Shown here piece by piece: positions 1-7,931 of a DNA stretch of 64,000 bases. The stretch is from Undibacterium sp. KW1 (GTDB lineage: Bacteria > Pseudomonadota > Gammaproteobacteria > Burkholderiales > Burkholderiaceae_D), in assembly GCF_009937955.1 (NCBI RefSeq), contig NZ_AP018439.1:5084001-5148000 (forward strand), written 5' to 3'. A program made the position numbers and the translations under genes. The notes beneath the pieces were generated by a model. The model was not told the origin of the DNA. It saw nothing but the letters and a program-made list of their open reading frames with translations, and did no database searches. The number at the start of each line of letters is the position of its first letter. Within the stretch, counting starts at the first letter, position 1.

Positions 1-1
1 G

Positions 2-784
2 CTGTACATCACGATACCGGCGCTGGCTATCCTGGTCAAATACGATATCTATAATTCCCTGGTCGGCACAGAATTTTCCAAACTGCCTGCCTGGGTCACT
101 TACTGGGCCAATATAGACCGCAACAACCCGCTCGTGAATATCACCGACATCAACCATGACGGCATAGTCCAGCTCGCCGAGATTGTGCTTGATGGTGACA
201 TCGTCGTGCTGGCAACACCCGAGATTGCCGGCCTGCCGTATGTGGTATCAGCGCTGGTGGCTGCTGGTGGCCTGGCGGCTGCACTCTCTACTGCAGATGG
301 CTTGCTGCTGACGATATCGAATTCCCTGTCGCACGACATTTACTACAAGATCATAGACCCGCAAGCCTCAACACAAAAGCGGGTGACAATATCCAAGCTG
401 CTGTTACTGGTGGTGGCACTGGTGGCAGCCTATGTGGCTTCGCTCAAGCCTGCTGATATTCTGTCACTGGTAGGTGCGGCATTTTCAGTGGCTGCATCAG
501 CGCTATTCCCCTGCCTGGTATTGGGCATATTCTGGAAACGTGCGAACCGCCAGGGTGCCATCTGCGGCATGATTGCTGGCTTTGTCGTCTGCGTGTTTTA
601 TATGCTGTATACCCACCCTATATTTGGTGGCAGCCCGGCGAATCAGTGGTTTAGCATTGCGCCTATATCGGCAGGTGTATTCGGCGTCCCGGCTGGGTTC
701 ATCACCATGATGGTAGTGAGTTTTTTCACGCCCAGGCCGGATCAAAAGACCTTGGATCTCGTCGATTTTATACGGCAGCCTTGA
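2..784 (+). CDS. Sodium:solute symporter, C-terminal part (VC_2705-like)
   Basis: The reading frame is open from the window edge, so the N-terminal half is missing. About 260 residues remain, with several hydrophobic membrane segments separated by short loops and a short hydrophilic tail. The sequence resembles the large sodium/solute symporter subfamily typified by Vibrio VC_2705, relatives of the acetate permease ActP. These are inner-membrane proteins that import small organic acids with Na+. A segment around positions 240-330 (AAALSTADGLLLTISNSLSHD) matches the sodium-coupled transporter core. The substrate cannot be read from this fragment. Family assignment is by recalled similarity. 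Confidence 0.85.
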   Translation: MYITIPALAILVKYDIYNSLVGTEFSKLPAWVTYWANIDRNNPLVNITDINHDGIVQLAEIVLDGDIVVLATPEIAGLPYVVSALVAAGGLAAALSTADGLLLTISNSLSHDIYYKIIDPQASTQKRVTISKLLLLVVALVAAYVASLKPADILSLVGAAFSVAASALFPCLVLGIFWKRANRQGAICGMIAGFVVCVFYMLYTHPIFGGSPANQWFSIAPISAGVFGVPAGFITMMVVSFFTPRPDQKTLDLVDFIRQP

Positions 785-820
785 GAGCGGAACATGGCAG
801 TGGTGAAAAATCGGAAGATG

Positions 821-844
821 TAGGGCGCCTTGCAATGCGCCCTA
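821..844. terminator. Hairpin between convergent genes
   Basis: Perfect inverted repeat TAGGGCGC / GCGCCCTA with an 8-nt loop. It lies in the short gap between the 3' end of the symporter gene and the 3' end of the convergent regulator gene. There is no good U-run, so it may be a weak bidirectional terminator or only a 3'-end stabilising hairpin. Confidence 0.5.
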
Positions 845-895
845 GGTCACGGTATTTCTGCACTCATGTTTGTTGCTCATATTACAGATGTGCAG

Positions 896-1918
896 CTATA
901 GGTCTGGCGGCATGCCCGGTGATGTCTTTCGAAATTGCGCAGGCGACATACCAAAACGCTTGCGGAATATTTTCCCCAGATAACTGACATCGGCTATGCC
1001 TGCTTCATCTGCGATGACAGCAATACTGTGGGCAGAATTGAGCAAGCGCCATTGCACATGCTGCAGTCGCAACTCATTCCAATAGTTCTTTGCCGTCATG
1101 CCATGCTCAGACAGAAACTGGCGGTCTAGTTGCCGCCTGCTGATGCCGACCATGCCCGCAAGTTCATCGATGGTCTTGCTGGCACTGAGCAGGCTGCGCA
1201 TCAGGGCAATGGCGCGGCCTGTATGGCGGCTCGTTGCAGCTTCTATATCAAATGAGCGCAACTCATGACCGCTGCTGCGTGCCTCATCGACCAGCATGTC
1301 GGCCAGGCCCTTCAGCGCACGGCTGCGGCCGCAGGCACGCGCAAGCATTTCTATCGCCAGGTCTATCGCTGCCATGCCACCGGCGCATGAAATTCGTTCA
1401 CCGCGCTCGCCATCAAAACAATACATCTGTCCGCTGACGACTTCTATGCGTGGGAATGAGGCACGGAATTCAGCTTCATGCCGCCAGTGCAAGGCAACTT
1501 TATGCCCAGTCAATAAACCACAGGCAGACAGCAGGAAGCAGGCATTATCAATACAGACCAGCTTCACGCCATGCCCTGCCGCTTTACGCAGGATGTTTTT
1601 GTAGCGCGGTGCCAGCGCCTGCGTTGCCTGCGCGTTCCTGCCACCAAAAACTACCAGATAATCAAAGTCTGCATAATTAATTTCTGCCGGGGTAGTCTGA
1701 ACTTGAATATCGATGCCACTGCTGGATTTGATACTGCCCGCTTCCAGTCCCAGGATTTGCCAGGTGCAGTACCGCTGGCGACTGTAGTCTGCGTCATCTG
1801 CGGTAAAGCGCAGCTTGTCGAGAAATCCCCCAAACGGCAGCATCGCAAATTCAGGCATAGGCATGATCAGCAGGCGTATGTCTGCCACAGTCGTTTCAGT
1901 ATGCACATAGCGTGGCAT
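896..1918 (-). CDS. GlxA-family transcriptional regulator (DJ-1/PfpI + AraC HTH)
   Basis: 340 residues with the two-domain plan of GlxA/FtrA regulators. An N-terminal DJ-1/PfpI (class I amidotransferase-like) domain spans roughly residues 15-185, with a nucleophile-elbow-like CIDNAC segment. A C-terminal AraC-type double helix-turn-helix spans roughly 220-335, ending in the usual GMSPAQFRK pattern. The segment AGGMAAIDLAIEML is typical of the family. Regulators of this type often respond to amine or amino-acid metabolites, but the ligand is not predictable here. It is divergent from the LysE exporter at 2014, so local control of that exporter is likely. That is inferred from arrangement only. 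Confidence 0.85.
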   Translation of the reverse strand: MPRYVHTETTVADIRLLIMPMPEFAMLPFGGFLDKLRFTADDADYSRQRYCTWQILGLEAGSIKSSSGIDIQVQTTPAEINYADFDYLVVFGGRNAQATQALAPRYKNILRKAAGHGVKLVCIDNACFLLSACGLLTGHKVALHWRHEAEFRASFPRIEVVSGQMYCFDGERGERISCAGGMAAIDLAIEMLARACGRSRALKGLADMLVDEARSSGHELRSFDIEAATSRHTGRAIALMRSLLSASKTIDELAGMVGISRRQLDRQFLSEHGMTAKNYWNELRLQHVQWRLLNSAHSIAVIADEAGIADVSYLGKIFRKRFGMSPAQFRKTSPGMPPDL

Positions 1919-2013
1919 AATCGATGTCCATAAATTACCTAAATAAGTCCAGATAATACCATTTATAAAACATGATCCTGTTTACACTGACTTCATGGAA
2001 AACAGGAGAAAAC

Positions 2014-2625
2014 ATGGCTTTAAACATCTGGATTATTTACGCAATCACAGTACTGGGACTGTCGCTGACACCGGGCCCCAATGGCTTGCTTGCAATGACC
2101 CATGGCGCGATGTATGGAGCAAAAAAAGCGCTGTGGACAATCACTGGCGGCGTGGTGGGTTTTACTGCCCTGATTGCCTTGTCCATGTTTGGCCTCGGTG
2201 CCTTGCTGCAGGCATCTTCACATGCCCTGCTGGTACTCAAGATAGGTGGCGGGCTTTATCTGGTCTGGCTGGGTATACAGTTATGGCGCGCACCCGCGCT
2301 GCATATGTCAATGCAGGAAAACAAGGGAAGTGCCCGTGGGTCCAGCCTGTTTCGCGCCGGTTTGCTGACAGCTATTGCCAACCCAAAAGTGATCTTGTTC
2401 TATGGCGCTTTCCTGCCTCAGTTTATTGATATGCAGCGCTCTTTGCTGACACAATTCCTGATCATGACCGCAACATTTGCAGGTATGGAATTCGTGGTCG
2501 AATGCCTGCTGGCCAGATTGGCCCACCAGATACGCCCCTGGCTGGAGCGCGGCGAAAAGCTGTTCAACCGCTCTTGCGGGACTTTATTTGTGCTGGCTGG
2601 TGCGGCCTTGCCAATCATCAAGTAA
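2014..2625 (+). CDS. LysE/RhtB family amino-acid exporter
   Basis: 203 residues from the ATG at 2014, chosen because CAGGAG sits 7 nt upstream. An in-frame ATG at 1972 has no ribosome binding site. The protein is almost wholly hydrophobic, with five to six predicted membrane helices, and carries the N-terminal hallmark PGPN of the LysE superfamily near residue 18. These proteins export basic or neutral amino acids or related metabolites across the inner membrane. The divergent GlxA-type regulator next door fits the common regulator/exporter pairing. A loose GGCCAG/CTGGCC hairpin follows the stop at 2626-2652. Confidence 0.85.
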   Translation: MALNIWIIYAITVLGLSLTPGPNGLLAMTHGAMYGAKKALWTITGGVVGFTALIALSMFGLGALLQASSHALLVLKIGGGLYLVWLGIQLWRAPALHMSMQENKGSARGSSLFRAGLLTAIANPKVILFYGAFLPQFIDMQRSLLTQFLIMTATFAGMEFVVECLLARLAHQIRPWLERGEKLFNRSCGTLFVLAGAALPIIK

Positions 2626-2706
2626 GGCCAGATTTTTGAATAAAACCTGGCCCTGCCTTTGTAATCGTATTATGTGTGATCGTCTCTGCGCGCTTGCTGT
2701 GTAATA

Positions 2707-3861
2707 TCACTCGGCAAGTGCTGACTGCAAGGACACAGGCTTGCTGGCCTGAACCATAGGAAACAGCCACCAGCGTTTGCCCGTTTGTGGTTCGGCAATA
2801 TCGACTTCTTCGCCCATCTGCGGTGTGCTGATTTTCACATCATGCTGCTTCGCCAGTGCGACGATACGCTCGAACGGTTCGAACCAGCTATGCATGGATA
2901 GATCAAAGGTGCCGTTATGGATAGGCAGCATGGTCTTGCCACGCAAATCGATATGCGCCTGCAAGGACTCTTCTGGCTGCATGTGCACATCAGGCCACAT
3001 CTTGTTATAGGCACCGGTTTCTATCATGGTCAGGTCAAAGGGGCCGTATTTATCACCTATCTCTTTAAAACCTTTGAAGTAGCCAGTGTCGCCACTGAAA
3101 AATATTTTCAGTTCAGACGTCAGTATGCTCCACGATGCCCACAGGGTCTGGTCACGGTCATGCAGGCCACGGCCAGAAAAATGCTGGGCAGGTGTGGCGA
3201 CAAACTGCGTGCCATTGATCCAGGTGCTTTGCCACCAACCCAGTTGCTGGATTTTGTCTGCGTCTATACCCCATTTGATGAGTCGGTCACCAACACCTGT
3301 CGGCGTCAGGATGTGCTCGGTCTTTTTCGCCAACTGCAAAATAGCGGCATAATCAAGGTGATCATAATGATCATGCGACAGGATGATGCCCTTGATGGGC
3401 GGCAGGTCAGCAATACTGATCGGTGGCTGGTGAAAACGTTTTGGCCCCATCCACTGGAAGGGCGATGCACGCTCAGAAAACACAGGATCAGTCAGCCAGA
3501 ACTCACCCTGCAACTTCATCAGTATGGTTGAATGGCCAAGGCGGTAGAGACTATTGTCCGGTGCAGCCAGCAACTGCTCTTGAGTCAGATCAAACACGGG
3601 TATGCTGCCGCCCGGTACAGTGTCTTTAGGCTTGTCAAAGAAAAACTTCCACATGATTTTGAGGCTGCCCCACAAGCCTGGTTCGCGCATCTCTTTGTCA
3701 TTGACAAAACCGCCTGTAGTAGCGGGAGCCTGTGTTGCTGGCGCAATTGCAGAAGCAACGACAGGTAAATTCTGGGCATTGCTGGGGTAAGAAACATAAG
3801 CCATGATGATCAACACTCCTGTCATGAAGAGACTGAATACAAACCGCGAAATTCGGGGCAT
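2707..3861 (-). CDS. MBL-fold metallohydrolase, NAPE-PLD/UlaG/RomA-like
   Basis: 384 residues with an N-terminal hydrophobic stretch (about residues 7-28) followed by SNAQ, so probably exported or membrane-anchored. The metallo-beta-lactamase motif HxHxDH is seen as H163-D-H165-Y-D-H168. FWLTDPVFSERASP before it and the later FSGDTGY and PIHNGTF segments are typical of the N-acyl-phosphatidylethanolamine phospholipase D/UlaG branch, sometimes annotated outer-membrane protein RomA. It is probably a periplasmic metal-dependent hydrolase, perhaps acting on phosphodiesters or lactones. The divergent TetR regulator and the operator between them suggest induced expression. Confidence 0.82.
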   Translation of the reverse strand: MPRISRFVFSLFMTGVLIIMAYVSYPSNAQNLPVVASAIAPATQAPATTGGFVNDKEMREPGLWGSLKIMWKFFFDKPKDTVPGGSIPVFDLTQEQLLAAPDNSLYRLGHSTILMKLQGEFWLTDPVFSERASPFQWMGPKRFHQPPISIADLPPIKGIILSHDHYDHLDYAAILQLAKKTEHILTPTGVGDRLIKWGIDADKIQQLGWWQSTWINGTQFVATPAQHFSGRGLHDRDQTLWASWSILTSELKIFFSGDTGYFKGFKEIGDKYGPFDLTMIETGAYNKMWPDVHMQPEESLQAHIDLRGKTMLPIHNGTFDLSMHSWFEPFERIVALAKQHDVKISTPQMGEEVDIAEPQTGKRWWLFPMVQASKPVSLQSALAE

Positions 3862-3923
3862 AAATGATTGCGCCTGATGACTGCATAAAACTACACAAGA
3901 AAAATGCTGCGCCCAATATTTAC

Positions 3924-3938
3924 ACTACACAGTGTAGT
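3924..3938. promoter_or_regulatory. Palindromic operator between MBL and tetR genes
   Basis: ACTACACAGTGTAGT: perfect 7-bp inverted arms around one central base, typical of a TetR-family operator. An isolated half-site ACTACAC lies at 3890-3896 and a related TTAGTGTAAA at about 3964-3973. The site lies in the 168-bp gap between the two divergent genes, so the TetR protein at 4030 probably represses both itself and the hydrolase. Binding is inferred. Confidence 0.7.
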
Positions 3939-4029
3939 TTCTAAATCTTAAAAAGTAAACTAGTTAGTGTAAAATTCTTTTATCGCAGCCAGACAGGCTC
4001 AACCAGCACACCAGATAATAAAATTACAA

Positions 4030-4674
4030 ATGTCAGAACCCGTACGCCAGACCGACCGCAAACGCGAAGCCATATTGCAGGCAGCCATTCATGAATTTCG
4101 CCTCAATGGTTTCGATGCAACCAGCATGGACAAGATCGCCGCCACGGCGGTGGTCTCCAAACGCACGGTGTACAACCACTTCCCCAGTAAAGACGATTTG
4201 TTCGCCGCAATATTGTTAAAATTGTGGCAAAGCGCTGTTTCTCAGGATGATTTTCGCTATCAGGCCGATAAAAACCTGCGCGAACAACTGGAAACTTTCC
4301 TTGGCAACAAGATGCGCCTGATGAGCGACACCAATTTCATCGACCTCGTCCGCGTCGCTGTCGCCGCCACCATCCACACCCCAGACCGCGCCCGCGACAT
4401 GGTAGAACGCATGAGCAAACGCGAAGAAGGCATCGTCGCCTGGATCAGGGCAGCACAGGCCGATGGCAAGCTGAAATCTGGCGATCCCTATTTCATGGGC
4501 GACATGCTGCAAGGCCAACTGAAGTCCCTGGCCTTCTGGCCGCAGGTGGCGATGGGACAGCCTATGCTGGAAGAGCCGCAGCAAAAGGTGTTGATAGAAC
4601 TGACAGCAGGGATGTTTTTGGGGTTTTACGAGGTAGTGCCTGCAACAGCGGTAGGTGCGATTAGCGTAGCGTAA
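4030..4674 (+). CDS. TetR/AcrR family transcriptional regulator
   Basis: 214 residues. The N-terminal TetR helix-turn-helix covers about residues 12-58, with the family signature DATSMDKIAATAVVSKRTVYNHF. The C-terminal helical region resembles the TetR_C AefR-like ligand pocket. The gene is divergent from the MBL hydrolase, with the palindrome at 3924-3938 between them. The effector is unknown. The stop is followed after 21 nt by a small secreted-protein gene that may be co-transcribed. Confidence 0.88.
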   Translation: MSEPVRQTDRKREAILQAAIHEFRLNGFDATSMDKIAATAVVSKRTVYNHFPSKDDLFAAILLKLWQSAVSQDDFRYQADKNLREQLETFLGNKMRLMSDTNFIDLVRVAVAATIHTPDRARDMVERMSKREEGIVAWIRAAQADGKLKSGDPYFMGDMLQGQLKSLAFWPQVAMGQPMLEEPQQKVLIELTAGMFLGFYEVVPATAVGAISVA

Positions 4675-4695
4675 TCGGACGCATCGAAAAAATAT

Positions 4696-5094
4696 ATGAA
4701 ACTGGTCTTATATATATTAGCCACCCTGCTGACACCGCTGACAAGTTCCGCTGCTTGTTCTGGCGAAGTTTCAGGTAAGAGCCACAATGTAGCTATCGAA
4801 ATTTCTGACAGAGGCTGCGAATACAGTAGCGTTCATATATTTTTCGGTAAGAAAAATGGTGAAGAAGGGCATTTTCCAGTTGAGGAAGAATGTACGGGTG
4901 ACGGAGACCAGTTCTCGTGTAAAGCAAATAGCCGCACACCTCTTGCAGGAAAAACCTACAGACTTCAAAAACATGGGCGTGATGCTTGCGATGCAACGGG
5001 GAAAACTCCAGGCGAAAGATTCAAGTGTATTAAGGGCTGCACAAAAACTGGTGATGCCCCGATGTACTTGTACATCACGCCCTACGAATGTTAA
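4696..5094 (+). CDS. Small secreted cysteine-rich protein, unknown function
   Basis: 132 residues with a signal peptide (about residues 1-20, cleavage near SSAA|C). The mature part has eight cysteines (21, 41, 66, 75, 98, 111, 115, 132), an even number suggesting a disulfide-stabilised periplasmic or secreted domain. The Cys directly after the signal peptide could be a lipoprotein site, but the lipobox is poor. I do not recognise the family. It starts 22 nt after the TetR gene, and its base composition is more AT-rich than its neighbours. Confidence 0.65.
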   Translation: MKLVLYILATLLTPLTSSAACSGEVSGKSHNVAIEISDRGCEYSSVHIFFGKKNGEEGHFPVEEECTGDGDQFSCKANSRTPLAGKTYRLQKHGRDACDATGKTPGERFKCIKGCTKTGDAPMYLYITPYEC

Positions 5095-5206
5095 TCAGCA
5101 ACATGCGTAATCTGACGCATGCCAAGCGCGTGCATTCAAAATTATCCTACTTGTGTAAAACAAAAAGTCCTACTAAAATAAAACTGATGCAATATCAGGA
5201 GGCATT

Positions 5207-5455
5207 ATGCTGCAAACATTAAGACGTGCCGGTGGCTCACTGGTGATGACGGTTCCCAAAGCGTTTATAGAACAAAACCAATTGCAGGAAGGCTCCCAAG
5301 TAGAGCTTTCGCTGGAAGGGGCGCGCATGACTGTCAATGCACCAAGTAAGCGTCGTTACAAGCTCGAAGAGCTGCTGGCAGAAATGCCGGGCGGGGAACT
5401 GCCAAAAGTAGAAGGCTGGGATGAAATGCCTCCCGCCGGATTGGAAGTTCTCTGA
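5207..5455 (+). CDS. AbrB/MazE-type antitoxin
   Basis: 82 residues preceded by a strong ribosome binding site (AGGAGG about 6 nt before the ATG). The N-terminal 45 residues form the AbrB/MazE swapped-hairpin DNA-binding domain (LRRAGGSLVMTVPKAFIEQN). The acidic, proline-rich C-terminus (EGWDEMPPAG) is the disordered tail that in this family wraps the toxin. The stop overlaps the toxin start (TGATG), so the pair is translationally coupled. The antitoxin probably represses its own promoter. Confidence 0.85.
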   Translation: MLQTLRRAGGSLVMTVPKAFIEQNQLQEGSQVELSLEGARMTVNAPSKRRYKLEELLAEMPGGELPKVEGWDEMPPAGLEVL

Positions 5456-5805
5456 TGGCGGCATATGTTCCGGCTCGTGGTGATATCGTCCATTTACAAT
5501 TTGACCCGGCATCCGGTCATGAAATGAAAGGCAAGCATTTTGGTCTGGTGATCAGCCAAAAGGCTTTCAATCAACGTGGTCTGGCGATGATCTGCCCCAT
5601 TTCCCAAGGTGCTGCAGATGCTGCCAGGACACACGGGATGATCGTTACCCTGATGGGGTTGGGACTTGATACCCAGGGTGCAGTCCATTGTCATCAAATG
5701 AAATCACTGGACTGGAAAATACGTCAGGCCAAATTTAAAGAAAAAGTGCCACTGGCCATCGTTGATGATGTGGCTGCGCGTGTTGAGGCGATTATTTTTG
5801 AGTAG
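5455..5805 (+). CDS. MazF/PemK-type endoribonuclease toxin
   Basis: 116 residues, normal length for MazF/ChpB. The N-terminus PARGDIVHLQFDPASGHEMKG and the segments HFGLVISQKAFNQRGL and MICPISQGA are the conserved PemK/MazF core, including the early Arg and the Ser/Thr-containing strand of the active site. The toxin would cleave mRNA when the upstream antitoxin is lost. It overlaps the antitoxin gene by one base. No mobile-element gene adjoins it. Confidence 0.88.
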   Translation: MAAYVPARGDIVHLQFDPASGHEMKGKHFGLVISQKAFNQRGLAMICPISQGAADAARTHGMIVTLMGLGLDTQGAVHCHQMKSLDWKIRQAKFKEKVPLAIVDDVAARVEAIIFE

Positions 5806-5863
5806 CGCACCTATTTTGCAAGCGCAAAATCGCAGTCTCCTGCTAATTCTCTGTCTATTGAAG

Positions 5864-6301
5864 TTATCTCGTAGCCGGGACAGTCAAATAATTCACCGCC
5901 TCCACCAATTTCTGCCAACTGTCGTCACTAAAACTTTCCCGTCCAACAATGACGTAATTTCTCTTGCCATCGACTTCCCACAAACAAGAAAATGTCTTAT
6001 TGTCCAAATTTTTATGCTTCAGTGTTTGATAAGTAATGGTATTCGTAACTACATCTGCGTTCATTATTGTCAGCCTTTCTGGAGTGAAAATTAATTGATC
6101 ACCCCACTTGTTCCGCTTGCGAAAAATCAATGGGAAACTAATCAACAACGCCACGATCAGGACGACTGGATATATCCAGGATTTATAAAACAGGATATTA
6201 AAAATTATCATCGTGGCGAGTAACCACAGTGGCAAGGAAGTTTTTATATTACGGAAAAAAGCGCCCTGGTTTTTATCTTTTGTTATCTTGATTTCTGTCA
6301 T
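5864..6301 (-). CDS. Small membrane protein, unknown function
   Basis: 145 residues from the ATG at 6301; an in-frame TTG three codons upstream is less likely. Two adjacent membrane segments (about residues 26-60) precede a soluble beta-rich domain of about 80 residues with ITYQTLKHKNL and a C-terminal SDDSWQKLVEAV helix. The architecture recalls the YcxB-like/PH-domain small membrane proteins, in which two helices are followed by a PH-like fold, but I cannot confirm this. It sits alone, convergent with the toxin gene, in AT-rich DNA. Confidence 0.55.
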   Translation of the reverse strand: MTEIKITKDKNQGAFFRNIKTSLPLWLLATMIIFNILFYKSWIYPVVLIVALLISFPLIFRKRNKWGDQLIFTPERLTIMNADVVTNTITYQTLKHKNLDNKTFSCLWEVDGKRNYVIVGRESFSDDSWQKLVEAVNYLTVPATR

Positions 6302-6527
6302 AAATTTCAATAGCTCGAGTCAATTAAAAATTGGAAAAATACTCTAATTCATTATATCAAAGTCAATTTTTGATAATAAGGCTATTTGCAAAAACTGGAA
6401 GTAGTCAAAATGGCGAACAAATAAGTATTGCAACACAAGAGCTGTTTTACCCATCTACCTTTTTAGCACCTGATCATCACCCTTAGAGCTCGGATGACAA
6501 CGCATTTGGCATGACATGCACACCTGC

Positions 6528-7154
6528 TCACTGGCTCTTCAGATAATCACTCGCTACCCAAAATCCAAGTTCTGCCGAGCGTCTTATAAAACGCAGCCCT
6601 TGCTCATTATCGAAATCATCTTGCATATACATCAGTCCAAAACTATATAAGGCTTCAGGATGCTCAAGCCGGACGGCCTGATGAAGCCAATACATCTGTT
6701 GCTCTGGATTTGCCTTCAAACCACACCATCCATATTTCCATAGGCAGGACAAATGAAATTGCGCTTCTGCATGACCCTTACTGGCTGAAAGCGTGTAAAA
6801 CTCAACCGCTTTTTTTTCATCGCATCGAATGCCATTTCCATACTGATAGCTGCTGGCTAATTTGAAACTGGCTTCAGCATCACCTTCCTGAATTTGGCGT
6901 CTGAGTAAAAAGAAATATTTTGAATACCAGATTGTCGATAGAGCTTCGTCTTTTGCAACATCTTCATTGCCGTCAGCATACATATAAGCCAGATGTACAC
7001 ATGCATCTGGAATTTCCAAGGCGGCCAATTCCTCCAGCAAGGGTAGTGCTTGTTTATAGTCAAGCTCACTGCATGCCGCAAGTGCTTGCTCCATCATGTC
7101 CTGGGTATTCAGTTGCTTTGTCATTTGCCTGACTTTCTCAACTTCATTGTTCAT
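6528..7154 (-). CDS. Sel1-like tetratricopeptide repeat protein
   Basis: 208 residues without a signal peptide. At least three Sel1-like repeats are visible, for example ASFKLASSYQYGNGI, AQFHLSCLWKYGWCGL and ALYSFGLMYMQDDFDNEQGL, each with the alternating small/hydrophobic pattern of the family. These cytoplasmic alpha-solenoids mediate protein contacts. The partner is unknown. A GCAGGTGC sequence lies just upstream of the ATG. The gene is AT-rich compared with the core genes. Confidence 0.75.
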   Translation of the reverse strand: MNNEVEKVRQMTKQLNTQDMMEQALAACSELDYKQALPLLEELAALEIPDACVHLAYMYADGNEDVAKDEALSTIWYSKYFFLLRRQIQEGDAEASFKLASSYQYGNGIRCDEKKAVEFYTLSASKGHAEAQFHLSCLWKYGWCGLKANPEQQMYWLHQAVRLEHPEALYSFGLMYMQDDFDNEQGLRFIRRSAELGFWVASDYLKSQ

Positions 7155-7211
7155 GCACCTGCAAAATTTTTGCTTTCACGCTTGCTGATTTGGGTCTATA
7201 AGACCAGCGGT

Positions 7212-7727
7212 TTAGATATCATCTGAACTCTTCTCCAACACCGCCAGCATCGCCCTCAATCCCTCATTCAAACGCTGCAAATCCGTAGCATTTAAACCAG
7301 CCATGATGCGTCTCTCGTTCTCTACGTGAGCAACCAGCGCACGGTCTACCAGGTCTTTGCCGGTATCCGTCAATTGCACCAGCATGCTGCGGGCGTCGTC
7401 GGGGTTTTGCAGGCGTAGTATCCAGCCGCTGGCTTCGAGCTTTTGCAGTCTGTGGGTCATGGTGCCTGAGGTGACCATGAGTTTGGAAAACAGGTCAGTC
7501 GGGCTCATGCAGAAGGTGCTACTGGAGCGGCGCAGCGTGGCCAGCATGTCGAATTCCCAGGCGCTCATGCCGAAGGTATTGAAGGTACTCTCAAGCGCGC
7601 GGCTCAGCAGGTCACTGCAACGGCGCAGGCGGCCTATGTTTTCCATGGGGCTGCAATCGAGGTCTGGTCTGGCATTGCGCCATTGTTCCAGAATCTTGTC
7701 GACTGCATCCATCTTCTTTTCCGCCAT
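7212..7727 (-). CDS. MarR-family transcriptional regulator
   Basis: 171 residues from the ATG at 7727, chosen because AGGGGAG lies 6-7 nt upstream. An ATG seven codons earlier lacks such a site. The winged helix-turn-helix is clear: MSAWEFDMLATLRR, then LFSKLMVTSGTMTHRLQKLEASGWILR and the wing NPDDARSMLVQLTDTG. It is divergent from an EamA transporter and a nitroreductase, and two palindromic sites lie in between. It probably represses this efflux/reductase operon until a toxic aromatic or oxidising ligand is bound. The ligand is unknown. Confidence 0.88.
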   Translation of the reverse strand: MAEKKMDAVDKILEQWRNARPDLDCSPMENIGRLRRCSDLLSRALESTFNTFGMSAWEFDMLATLRRSSSTFCMSPTDLFSKLMVTSGTMTHRLQKLEASGWILRLQNPDDARSMLVQLTDTGKDLVDRALVAHVENERRIMAGLNATDLQRLNEGLRAMLAVLEKSSDDI

Positions 7728-7871
7728 CTTGCTCCCCTGATTATTCATTCGCGCATCAATTATTCGTTTGCGTATAGGTCGCCATTATATGGGCAGCCAT
7801 CTGGCGATTCATGTATTTACGCTCTTTCACCTCTTGCAGCGACCTTAAAGACCACACAAGGCATATGCATT

Positions 7872-7889
7872 TATCTTGATATCAAGATA
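7872..7889. promoter_or_regulatory. Perfect 18-bp MarR-type operator
   Basis: TATCTTGATATCAAGATA is a perfect palindrome about 50 bp upstream of the EamA transporter start. Its length and symmetry match MarR/OhrR-family operators. It probably binds the divergently encoded MarR protein at 7212-7727. Confidence 0.75.
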
Positions 7890-7910
7890 GTTTATGCTAA
7901 GATGAATTTA

Positions 7911-7924
7911 TCTTGAACTCAAGA
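7911..7924. promoter_or_regulatory. Second MarR-type operator half-palindrome
   Basis: TCTTGA AC TCAAGA repeats the core of the 18-bp palindrome at 7872-7889. The centres of the two sites are about 37 bp apart. It ends 7 bp before the EamA start codon, where bound repressor would block transcription or initiation. Confidence 0.65.
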
Positions 7925-7931
7925 CATTATC

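Noticed and set aside
6311..6527. AT-rich gap between two small accessory genes
   Set aside because: Checked on both strands for short genes, palindromes and repeats; nothing supportable was found.
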